Positions 1 to 5,618 of a DNA stretch of 5,618 nucleotides are shown here, one piece after another (position 1 is the first letter of the stretch; every line of letters begins with the position of its first letter). The notes under the pieces were generated by a model. That model was given only the letters and a program-made list of their open reading frames with translations. It searched no databases and was not told where the DNA came from. This DNA comes from Chthoniobacterales bacterium (GTDB lineage: Bacteria > Verrucomicrobiota > Verrucomicrobiia > Chthoniobacterales > UBA6821): NCBI GenBank assembly GCA_021733705.1, contig JAIPKF010000111.1:1-5618 (forward strand), read 5' to 3'. The position numbers and the translations under genes were made by a program.

Positions 1-243
1 AAGCCAGATGGATGCTGCGTTAGACTCACATTTTGATTTGGACAGTATGTACACATACAGCCCTACATCAAAATGCTCGCCTGCCTTGCCCCATCAGCCT
101 TCACGGCCTCCTCGTCACGATCAGTATGAAATATGCGGGTTAATTAGGACCTTGTCACTATTTTCTAAAGACTGTTGCATTCGGAGATGATTTATGGATA
201 ATCATCGGCTCTTCGTATTAATAATGCGATTCTTGACACTTGA
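1..243. other. Leader region with no supported gene
   Basis: I see no gene I can defend here. On the + strand the frame beginning at base 2 is open from the window edge to a TGA at 188-190 and has an ATG at 8. The implied 60-residue peptide is rich in Pro, Ser, His and Cys, matches no family I know, and uses codons rare in the neighbouring genes (ATA, AGG, CGG, CTA). It could be the tail of a gene starting upstream of the window, or chance. All three minus-strand frames are broken by stops. A small inverted repeat, GTATG/CATAC with a 4-base loop, lies at 45-58. The last 50 bases before the tRNA are AT-rich and look like its promoter region. Confidence 0.4.
175..202 (+). promoter_or_regulatory. 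Possible promoter for the tRNA-Asn gene
   Basis: A GATAAT hexamer at 197-202 matches the sigma70 -10 consensus at five of six positions. It lies 16 bp downstream of TTGCAT (175-180), which keeps only the TTG half of the -35 box. Transcription would begin near 209 and give a leader of about 35 bases for removal by RNase P. The -35 match is poor, and an AT-rich TATTAATAAT at 216-225 is a rival -10, so this is tentative. Confidence 0.22.
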
Positions 244-318
244 TCCAGCGTAGCTCAGTGGTAGAGCGGTCGGCTGTTAACCGATTGGTCGTAGGTTCGA
301 ATCCTACCGCTGGAGCCA
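244..318 (+). tRNA. tRNA-Asn, anticodon GUU
   Basis: This is a complete cloverleaf that decodes asparagine codons AAC and AAU. The 7-bp acceptor stem pairs TCCAGCG (244-250) with CGCTGGA (308-314) perfectly. The D stem is GCTC (253-256) with GAGC (264-267) around an AGTGGTA loop. The anticodon stem is 269-273 with 281-285, where the outer G-T pair is a wobble. The anticodon loop CTGTTAA places GTT at 276-278. The variable loop is five bases. The T stem GTAGG/CCTAC (291-295, 303-307) closes the standard TTCGAAT loop. The discriminator base is G315 and the CCA end is encoded (316-318). No other tRNA is seen in the window, so it appears to be a single-gene unit. Confidence 0.97.
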
Positions 319-341
319 TGATCTTGAAATTCGAGTCATGG
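316..341 (+). terminator. Imperfect hairpin at the tRNA 3' end, terminator-like
   Basis: CCATGA (316-321) pairs with TCATGG (336-341). After a bulged T at 322, CTTGA (323-327) pairs with TCGAG (331-335), including one G-T wobble, leaving a 3-base AAT loop. That makes about 11 bp with one bulge. The first three bases of the stem are the encoded CCA of the tRNA, so the precursor could fold this way instead of presenting a free 3' end. No T-run follows (the next bases are AGAGCTTGTTCTT), so it is not a classic intrinsic terminator. It may act as a 3' processing or stability signal. Confidence 0.35.
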
Positions 342-435
342 AGAGCTTGTTCTTAAATAATGATAAAAAACCAGAAAGATCTTCTCGTCTTTACAAATTC
401 ATTTTGTACACTTGTGGGAATTATCTGATTAAACT

Positions 436-451
436 TTAGAAAATTTTCTAA
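436..451. promoter_or_regulatory. 16-bp perfect palindrome overlapping the nuoE start codon
   Basis: TTAGAAAATTTTCTAA is identical on both strands and ends on the A of the nuoE ATG. With half-sites TTAGAA/TTCTAA it looks like a binding site for a dimeric regulator placed to block initiation of nuoEF expression. A weak promoter-like pair, TTGTGG (412-417) and TTTAGA (435-440) with a 17-bp spacer, would put its -10 inside the palindrome. The match of that -10 is only three of six. An AT-rich palindrome can arise by chance, and I cannot assign a regulator family. Confidence 0.35.
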
Positions 452-1038
452 TGGACCAACAAGCTTATAACAAAATCGAACAGCCTTCTTCCCTTTGCGA
501 ACTGTCATCTCACCGCGATGTTCTTGGTTCTACAACGTTGCAAGCAGAGAATATCCCGTCAGCGTTGCTAGATAAAATGGAAGAAGCCATCACTCACTAT
601 CCTGTTTCGAAACGGAGCGCTGTCCTTCCCTTGCTCCACTTGTGGCAAAATCATTTTAGCTTTATTGATGAAAGTGGCATTAATTGGATAGCTGCAAAAT
701 TAGAACTCAATTCCATTGCTATTTTAGAGCTTGTCACCTTTTATCCATGGTTTCGCCAGAAAGCTCCTGGCAAAACTATTATTCGCGTCTGTCGTACCCT
801 TTCTTGTGCATTGGCTGGAAGTTATGAAGTTCATGAAAAATTTTGCAAGAGTGCGGGCATCGATTCCACTTGCGAAGGGCATCATGAAATTCCAACAAGC
901 CCTGATGGAAAATTTAGTGTGGAATTTGTGGAATGTCTTGCAAGCTGTGGTTCTGCTCCTGTCTGCCTCGTTAACAAAGACCTTGTAGAAAGAGTCTCTC
1001 TTCAAGATGCAGAAGAAATTATCAAAAAAAATTCCTAA
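451..1038 (+). CDS. nuoE: NADH-quinone oxidoreductase subunit E
   Basis: NuoE is the thioredoxin-fold [2Fe-2S] subunit of the NADH-oxidising module of respiratory complex I. It sits on the cytoplasmic peripheral arm beside NuoF, and its cluster (N1a) lies off the main electron path next to FMN. The four ligands are visible: C114 and C119 in CRTLSCALAG (C-x4-C), and C162 and C166 in ECLASCGSAP (C-x3-C). The N-terminal helical part, with SAVLPLLHLWQ (about 56-66) and ELVTFYPWF (93-101), is typical. At 195 residues it is longer than the usual 160-170; about 35 residues before the conserved region show no family pattern. The ATG at 451 is used because the frame is open and a palindrome abuts it, but M43 (base 577) is an alternative. 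There is no Shine-Dalgarno sequence; the 109 bases between the tRNA hairpin and the start are AT-rich. nuoF follows after 5 bases, so the two are surely co-transcribed. Confidence 0.94.
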   Translation: MDQQAYNKIEQPSSLCELSSHRDVLGSTTLQAENIPSALLDKMEEAITHYPVSKRSAVLPLLHLWQNHFSFIDESGINWIAAKLELNSIAILELVTFYPWFRQKAPGKTIIRVCRTLSCALAGSYEVHEKFCKSAGIDSTCEGHHEIPTSPDGKFSVEFVECLASCGSAPVCLVNKDLVERVSLQDAEEIIKKNS

Positions 1039-1043
1039 ACTTT

Positions 1044-2390
1044 ATGTCTTCTCTTATTGAACATCCTCATCCTAAAGAGCGTCGTATCGTTTTTGAAAAT
1101 GCTGGAAAGTCCGACTATACCCCTGATATTGAGAACTACCTAGCCCATGGAGGATATGTTGAAGCGAGAAAGGCTTTCACCATGACTCCTGAGGCAATTG
1201 TCAATGAAGTCAAGGCCTCTAATTTGCGAGGACGTGGAGGGGCTGCTTTTCCAACTGGAGTAAAGTGGGGATTCATTCGTCGGGATGATGGAAAACCTCA
1301 CTACCTTTGCGTCAATGGGGATGAGTCAGAGCCAGGAACCTTCAAAGATCGTTATATTCTCCACCGTGACCCTCATCAGTTACTTGAGGGAATGATCATT
1401 ACGTGCTTTGCACTTAATATTCATTTGGCTTACATTTACGTTCGCTGTGAATATACCCATGCCAAAGAGATCATGGAAAAAGCGATTCAAGAGGCCCGTG
1501 ATCGTGGCTTCTTAGGAAAGAATATTTTTGGAACGGGCTTTGATCTTGATGTCTACTTTCATGAAGGGGCAGGGGCCTACATTTGTGGAGAGGAGACAAG
1601 CCTCTTGGAATCGCTTGAAGGAAAGCGTCCTTATCCTCGAATTAAGCCCCCTTATTTTCCTGCAGTATTAGGTCTCTACATGGCTCCAACGATTGTCAAC
1701 AACGTGGAGACAATCTGTCATGTAAAACATATTCTTCGTCTCGGTTCTGCAGAGTATGCTGCTATGGGAACTCCCGGTGATGGAGGGACCCGCGTTCTCT
1801 GTGTCAGTGGTGATGTGATGAAACCAGGGCCTTATGAGTTAGCTGTTGGGTCGGTAACCTTGGGTGAGTTGATTTTTGATATCTGTGGTGGTCTGCGCCC
1901 TGGAAGAAGCCTCAAAGCCGTGATTCCAGGAGGGAGCTCCTCTAAAGTTTTACGTGCTAATGAAATTTTCAAGATCAAAGCTAAGGCTGATGATGGCACC
2001 ATCATTGATAAAGAGGTACCTCTTCTCGATATGGTGATGGATGCTACTTCGGTAGCTGCTGCTGGTTCTATGATTGGAAGTGCTGGAGTTATTGTTATGG
2101 ATGATTCTCGTAACATGCTGTGGGCTCTCAACAATCTCAATCAATTCTACGCTCATGAAAGCTGTGGGCAATGCACTCCGTGTCGCGAGGGAGTGCTTTG
2201 GATGTCGAAGCTCTCTACTCGTATGATTGCTGAAGGGACTCAAGAATCAGATTCTGCAACGCTTCACAACATTGCTGATCATATTGCAGGAAGAACTGTC
2301 TGTGCTTTTGGTGAAGCTGCTTCATGGCCGACCCAAAGCTTCATTGATAAGTTTCCCGAGGAATTTGGAGTGCAAATAGCTCATCAATAA
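1044..2390 (+). CDS. nuoF: NADH-quinone oxidoreductase subunit F
   Basis: NuoF binds NADH and FMN and passes electrons to its 4Fe-4S cluster N3, the entry point of complex I. Family motifs appear in order: the glycine-rich nucleotide site GRGGAAFPTGVKW (63-75), NGDESEPGTFKDR (91-103), GAGAYICGEETSLLESLEG (175-193), NNVET (219-223), the SLBB region (about 250-300), and the cluster ligands C374, C377 and C380 in ESCGQCTPCREG with C420 in TVCAFGEAASWP. The 448-residue length and both ends look complete. Compared with E. coli NuoF as I recall it, about 20 residues are inserted around 303-325 between the SLBB region and the conserved MD segment, a feature I associate with verrucomicrobial-type proteins. 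The start lies 5 bases after the nuoE stop with no Shine-Dalgarno, suggesting coupled translation. nuoG does not follow; a hairpin and a new promoter do. Confidence 0.97.
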   Translation: MSSLIEHPHPKERRIVFENAGKSDYTPDIENYLAHGGYVEARKAFTMTPEAIVNEVKASNLRGRGGAAFPTGVKWGFIRRDDGKPHYLCVNGDESEPGTFKDRYILHRDPHQLLEGMIITCFALNIHLAYIYVRCEYTHAKEIMEKAIQEARDRGFLGKNIFGTGFDLDVYFHEGAGAYICGEETSLLESLEGKRPYPRIKPPYFPAVLGLYMAPTIVNNVETICHVKHILRLGSAEYAAMGTPGDGGTRVLCVSGDVMKPGPYELAVGSVTLGELIFDICGGLRPGRSLKAVIPGGSSSKVLRANEIFKIKAKADDGTIIDKEVPLLDMVMDATSVAAAGSMIGSAGVIVMDDSRNMLWALNNLNQFYAHESCGQCTPCREGVLWMSKLSTRMIAEGTQESDSATLHNIADHIAGRTVCAFGEAASWPTQSFIDKFPEEFGVQIAHQ

Positions 2391-2434
2391 ATTTGTGATG
2401 TTCTATCAATGGGGAGGAGCTTGATTCCTTCGCT

Positions 2435-2461
2435 AAACTTCAAAATTATCCCTTGAAGTTT
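2435..2461 (+). terminator. Hairpin after nuoF, possible terminator
   Basis: AAACTTCAA (2435-2443) pairs perfectly with TTGAAGTTT (2453-2461) around a 9-base loop. A single bulged T would let CTA and TAG extend the stem to 2433-2464. It lies 44 bases after the nuoF stop, where an operon end is expected. The stem is AT-rich and no U-run follows beyond the TTTT that is partly in the stem, so termination would be inefficient. The right arm also forms the -35 box of the next promoter. Confidence 0.4.
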
Positions 2462-2480
2462 TAGAGGATCGAATTATATT
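2453..2480 (+). promoter_or_regulatory. Sigma70-like promoter of the SUMF-domain gene
   Basis: TTGAAG (2453-2458, four of six -35 positions) is separated by 16 bp from TATATT (2475-2480, five of six -10 positions). Transcription would start near 2487, giving a leader of about 18 bases with no Shine-Dalgarno. This is the best promoter match in the window. It implies that the SUMF-domain gene, and probably hom, form a transcription unit separate from nuoEF. The -35 lies in the right arm of the hairpin after nuoF. Confidence 0.5.
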
Positions 2481-2504
2481 CTCTTCCCTTTTTCCAAAAA
2501 TACT

Positions 2505-4325
2505 ATGATGAATCCCCCCCCCAGAAATTCCCTTTGCACTCTTCTTTTTTGCTCCCTTCTTGGGTTATTTAGCTTTTGTTTGAAAGCAGAGGTAAACAGC
2601 AAGAAGGATTCCAGCCTTACTTTAATGATCGAGACAGTTAACGTTGATGATGCGGAAAATAAACCTGACCTTAATGGTCACGGTTCTGTGAATCATCATT
2701 TTAAGATTGGAAAATTTGATGTGACTGCCAGAGAGTGGTGTGCTTTCCTCAACGCGGTAGCCACAAAAGGATCTCCTGCTGATCCTTTTCATCTCTTTAA
2801 TACTAAAATGCAGACAGATTCTTTTGTGAATTGTATTAAAAAAATCACGAGTCCAGTAGGAACCATTTCTTATAAAGTAATCAGCAAGAAAGATGGTGAT
2901 AAAGAAGCGGCTGGGGACGAGGATTCACTCGATAGAGGTCAACTCCCTATCACTTATATCGATTTTTTTGCAGCAATACGCTTTTGTAACTGGCTCTCCC
3001 ATAAACAGCCCCAGACGGGTGAGGAAAATAAAACAACTACCGAAGATGGTCCCTACACCATTAATGCAACTCTCAATGGAACTCTCTTTCATGCTAATTT
3101 TTCAGAAAATCAAGAATCCTACGATCAATCAAAATGGCCAGGAGGATTGTGGCGCTTGCCTAGCGAAAATGAATGGTACAAGGCTGCCTATTATGATAAA
3201 GCCAATAGCGACCATGATGGAAGATATTGGTTATATTCTACATCCGAAGGAAACCAACCATATAATAGCTTAGAGGAGGTCCATAATCAGCCAATCGCAA
3301 CTAAAGATGCATTTCAAAATGTCAATTATTGCCTATTTCACATTGACCCTACAACAGGGGAACCTTATCTTTTTCATACCAAGGAAAACCTACCCTATAT
3401 AACTCCGGTTGGTATTTTTAAATACTCCCCAGGACCCTTTGGAACCTATGATATGGGGGGTAATGTGGCTCAATGGACTGATTCTAGATCTCTTGCTAGA
3501 ACGTCTACTAATTCTCTCGTTACCATGGAAACAACTATTATTCGAGGAGGTTCATGGAAATCAACTAGCCCAAGGGAAATTAGTTCTGAAAATTATGTGT
3601 TCATTGATCAGAAGAGTAATGATCCTCAGGAACATGGTTCTCAAGGTCTTGAACTGCTTCAGTATGCCTCCAATGATGTTGGCTTTCGGGTGGTGTTGAT
3701 TGAGCCTAAAGATACATCTCTTTACGGTATGTACGAAAAATCAAAAGAAGTGATATCACAAGATCTCCATGATGTGTATAATTCTAAGGAGGGTTTTTCT
3801 ACTTTCGCACATCATCCTGATGTTTTTTACAGAACAATTGATTATGGAATAGGTGCTGGAACTGGAGGGAGTATCCATTTTTTCTTGCTTGGATTAAAAT
3901 ATTTTTTAGAGCTTTTTATAAATGGAATTATCTCTGCTATTCAGTGGATAGGGAATTGGTTGATCCCTGACTGTCTTAAGGATGCTTTTCAAACTCTTTT
4001 CAGGTGTTTTCAAGCAGCTCCGGTAGCTGAATGCGCTGCCGAAGGTGTGATTGCTGACACCGCCGCTCTAACAGGAATGGGAGCACTATGTACCCAATTA
4101 GGCACAATGGTGGCACAGCTATATTCCGTATCTCCAACGCTTGCTACAGCCATTATTTCCGGTTCTTTAGGCTATGCACTTTACGCATATAATGCAGATC
4201 CTGAGCATTCTTCAAGGATGGCAGTAGGCTTTGAAACCTATGCTGGAGGACTTATAGGGTATATCTGTACACTCTGTGCAGGGGCTGCTCCTTTTCTCCA
4301 AGGTATACTAGGGACTGCAATTTAA
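2505..4325 (+). CDS. Secreted SUMF1/FGE-like domain protein with hydrophobic C-terminus
   Basis: Residues 1-28 form a signal peptide: one Arg, a hydrophobic stretch (10-26) and a likely cleavage after LKA (28). Residues about 41-399 are a formylglycine-generating-enzyme/sulfatase-modifying-factor domain, shown by FKIGKFDVTAREW (66-78), FLNAVA (81-86), FCNWL (160-164), WRLPSENEWYKAAYY (216-230), FGTYDMGGNVAQWTDS (312-327), RGGSW (347-351) and NDVGFRVV (390-397). True FGEs have two copper-binding cysteines shortly after RGGS; here there is no Cys from 352 to 397, so FGE catalysis is unlikely and a binding or structural role is more plausible. After a short linker, residues about 448-606 are mostly hydrophobic and Gly/Ala-rich, with candidate membrane segments near 448-486, 520-563 and 573-606 and six cysteines. 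I do not recognise this part; no function is assigned. Nine consecutive C residues fill codons 4-6. It starts 114 bases after nuoF, and hom follows after 11 bases. The first of the two adjacent ATGs was chosen; the second (2508) is equally possible. Confidence 0.85.
   Translation: MMNPPPRNSLCTLLFCSLLGLFSFCLKAEVNSKKDSSLTLMIETVNVDDAENKPDLNGHGSVNHHFKIGKFDVTAREWCAFLNAVATKGSPADPFHLFNTKMQTDSFVNCIKKITSPVGTISYKVISKKDGDKEAAGDEDSLDRGQLPITYIDFFAAIRFCNWLSHKQPQTGEENKTTTEDGPYTINATLNGTLFHANFSENQESYDQSKWPGGLWRLPSENEWYKAAYYDKANSDHDGRYWLYSTSEGNQPYNSLEEVHNQPIATKDAFQNVNYCLFHIDPTTGEPYLFHTKENLPYITPVGIFKYSPGPFGTYDMGGNVAQWTDSRSLARTSTNSLVTMETTIIRGGSWKSTSPREISSENYVFIDQKSNDPQEHGSQGLELLQYASNDVGFRVVLIEPKDTSLYGMYEKSKEVISQDLHDVYNSKEGFSTFAHHPDVFYRTIDYGIGAGTGGSIHFFLLGLKYFLELFINGIISAIQWIGNWLIPDCLKDAFQTLFRCFQAAPVAECAAEGVIADTAALTGMGALCTQLGTMVAQLYSVSPTLATAIISGSLGYALYAYNADPEHSSRMAVGFETYAGGLIGYICTLCAGAAPFLQGILGTAI
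2514..2522 (+). repeat. Poly-C tract (9 C) at codons 4-6 of the SUMF-domain gene
   Basis: Nine consecutive C bases encode Pro4-Pro6 just before the signal-peptide core. Loss of one C would bring a TGA into frame after 25 codons; gain of one C would bring a TAG after 22 codons. Both outcomes would abolish the protein. Tracts of this length inside or near the start of surface-protein genes are known slipped-strand switches in other bacteria; here the switch is inferred from the sequence only. Confidence 0.6.
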
Positions 4326-4336
4326 AAAATGTTTCT

Positions 4337-5618
4337 ATGACAACTCACCCCATCAGCATCGGTCTTGCAGGATTTGGCACGGTTGGTAGCGGGGTTTTTA
4401 AATATTTAGAAAAGCAACGGGAACTTCTTTTAGAGCGCACAGGAGCCTCTTTTGAAGTGCGTGCTATTGCTGTGCGTGATCCCAAGAAAAAACGTGATGC
4501 TATTTTTCCTAGGGAGCTTCTAGTCGACTCATGGAGAGATCTCTTACGTGATCCAAAGATTCAAGTGATCGTAGAACTCATGGGGGGAACCACCGATGCT
4601 TTTGAACTCATCAAAGGAGCGTTGGAATCGGGTCGCACTGTTGTTACTGGGAATAAAGCACTCTTAGCAGAGCGAGGAGAGGAGATTTTTGCGCTTGCGA
4701 AAAAAAAGGGTGTTCCTATTTTTTATGAGGCTGCAGTGGCTGGAGGCATTCCTATTATTCAAAATTTACGCGACGCTTTTGTGGGAAATCGGATTGAATC
4801 GATTCATGGAATTCTCAATGGAACGACCAATTATATCCTCTCTCGCATGGAAGAGGAGGGGCTGGATTATGATGAGGCCCTTTCTGAGGCAACCGCTCGT
4901 GGCTATGCAGAAGCAGATCCAACACTCGATCTAAGCGGATGGGATGCGGGACACAAAGCTATTATTCTAGCTGCCTTGGCTTATGGTTTCTGGGTGCAAC
5001 CTCAGGAGGTTCGAGTAGAGGGGATCGAAGCAATCACTGCAGCTGACATCACCTTTGCAAAAAAATTTGGTTATTCCATTAAGCTCTTAGCTAGCATTCG
5101 TGATACTGCTGATGGCTTTATCGAAGTAGGAGTCAGTCCTACGTTGATCCCGAAAAAAAGTATTTTGGCTTCTGTAAGTGGCTCCTTCAATGCCATTGCG
5201 GTAAAAGGGGATCTTGTCGGAGAGGCCCTTTTTTATGGACGTGGGGCTGGACGTGAGCCTACAGCAAGCTCTGTCATTGGGGATCTTGTTGTAGCAGCAG
5301 CTCATAGACTCCATGCTGCTTCAACCAACGAGGTCTCAAGCCACTTGGTTGGTTTTACTCCTCACTCCCTTTATGGAAAAAGTCGACCTGCTCTGGAAAT
5401 CATTTCTTCTTACTATCTGCGACTTGCAGTTGAAGATCGACCTGGGGTGCTTGCGACGATTGCAACGATTTTTGGAGAGGAAGGGATCAGTATCTCTTCA
5501 CTGGTGCAACCTGAATCTCAAGGTGAGGGAGAGACTCCTCTTGTCTTTATGATTCACAAAGCCCGTTATGGTATGATCCAGGCTGCCCTTAAAAAAATTG
5601 TACTTCTGCCTTGTGTTA
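4337..5618 (+). CDS. hom: Homoserine dehydrogenase with ACT domain, cut at the 3' end
   Basis: This enzyme reduces L-aspartate 4-semialdehyde to L-homoserine with NAD(P)H, the branch point toward threonine and methionine, in the cytoplasm. The frame stays open for 427 codons to the window edge. The Rossmann motif GLAGFGTVGSG (9-19) binds the cofactor. NKALLAERG (106-114) holds the conserved catalytic Lys107. NGTTNYIL (161-168) is the family signature. GYAEADPTLDLSGWDAGHK (189-207) holds the substrate-site Glu192, Asp203 and Lys207. PTLIP (268-272) and GRGAGREPTASSV (301-313) are also typical. An ACT domain begins near 359 with LAVEDRPGVLATIATIF (363-379), the usual site of threonine feedback inhibition. 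Probably only 10-15 residues are missing. The start ATG follows the previous stop by 11 bases without a Shine-Dalgarno; an earlier ATG at 4329 reads only three codons. It is monofunctional, with no aspartokinase domain in front. Co-transcription with the SUMF-domain gene is likely. Confidence 0.96.
   Translation, partial: MTTHPISIGLAGFGTVGSGVFKYLEKQRELLLERTGASFEVRAIAVRDPKKKRDAIFPRELLVDSWRDLLRDPKIQVIVELMGGTTDAFELIKGALESGRTVVTGNKALLAERGEEIFALAKKKGVPIFYEAAVAGGIPIIQNLRDAFVGNRIESIHGILNGTTNYILSRMEEEGLDYDEALSEATARGYAEADPTLDLSGWDAGHKAIILAALAYGFWVQPQEVRVEGIEAITAADITFAKKFGYSIKLLASIRDTADGFIEVGVSPTLIPKKSILASVSGSFNAIAVKGDLVGEALFYGRGAGREPTASSVIGDLVVAAAHRLHAASTNEVSSHLVGFTPHSLYGKSRPALEIISSYYLRLAVEDRPGVLATIATIFGEEGISISSLVQPESQGEGETPLVFMIHKARYGMIQAALKKIVLLPCV

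Noticed and set aside
8..190. Open frame of 60 codons on the + strand near the window start
   Set aside because: Its composition and codon use differ from the real genes, no family is recognisable and no ribosome-binding or promoter signal precedes it. It may be an upstream gene's tail, but I cannot support a gene.
233..238. Perfect TTGACA just upstream of the tRNA
   Set aside because: It is a full -35 consensus, but the matching -10 position falls inside the tRNA and reads CAGTGG, so it cannot drive the tRNA and has no partner.
390..412. TTTACA and TACACT as a promoter for nuoE
   Set aside because: Both hexamers look good alone, but the spacer is only 11 bp, far below the 16-18 bp needed.
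244..450. tRNA-Asn as the attachment site of a genomic island
   Set aside because: No integrase and no repeated copy of the tRNA 3' end is visible in the window; downstream genes are housekeeping.
724..1005. Minus-strand and alternate-frame ORFs inside nuoE, nuoF, the SUMF-domain gene and hom
   Set aside because: They overlap strongly conserved coding sequence in the main frame and show no motifs of their own; they are shadows.
1024..1031. A8 run at the end of nuoE as a slippage site
   Set aside because: It lies three codons before the stop, so a slip would change only the extreme C-terminus.

Overview
The window carries one tRNA gene and four protein-coding genes, all on the + strand. The visible genes are housekeeping (complex I subunits, homoserine dehydrogenase, tRNA-Asn) with one accessory secreted protein between them. 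By eye the base composition is slightly AT-rich. The NuoE and NuoF sequences (for example the ECLASCGSAP cluster region of NuoE and the extra segment in NuoF before the 4Fe-4S motif), the homoserine dehydrogenase and the subtype of the sulfatase-modifying-factor-like domain most resemble Verrucomicrobiota and related PVC bacteria as I remember those families. This is an inference without a search, and a chlamydia-like or other symbiotic PVC lineage is possible. None of the four genes has a recognisable Shine-Dalgarno sequence.

Layout. Positions 1-243 hold no gene I can support. One frame is open from the window edge to a TGA at 188-190, but it is not convincing. A complete tRNA-Asn(GUU) with encoded CCA follows at 244-318, and an imperfect hairpin starts inside its CCA tail. 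After a short AT-rich spacer, a perfect 16-bp palindrome abuts and overlaps the start codon of nuoE. nuoE (451-1038) and nuoF (1044-2390) are 5 bases apart and encode two subunits of the NADH-oxidising module of respiratory complex I. nuoG, the usual next gene, is not there. The nuoF-downstream gap contains a 9-bp-stem hairpin and then a good sigma70-like promoter (TTGAAG, 16 bp, TATATT).

That promoter drives a 606-residue secreted or membrane protein (2505-4325): signal peptide, a SUMF1/FGE-type domain without the catalytic cysteines, and a hydrophobic C-terminal third of unknown function. Codons 4-6 of this gene are an uninterrupted run of nine C. A one-base slip there would end translation after about 22 to 25 codons, so the gene is a candidate for phase variation. 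Eleven bases downstream begins hom (4337 to the window end), an ACT-domain homoserine dehydrogenase of threonine/methionine synthesis, cut by the window edge just before its C-terminus.

The genes do not form one pathway. nuoEF is a broken-off piece of the complex I operon. The SUMF-like gene looks like an insertion between housekeeping genes with its own promoter, and hom probably depends at least partly on read-through from it.
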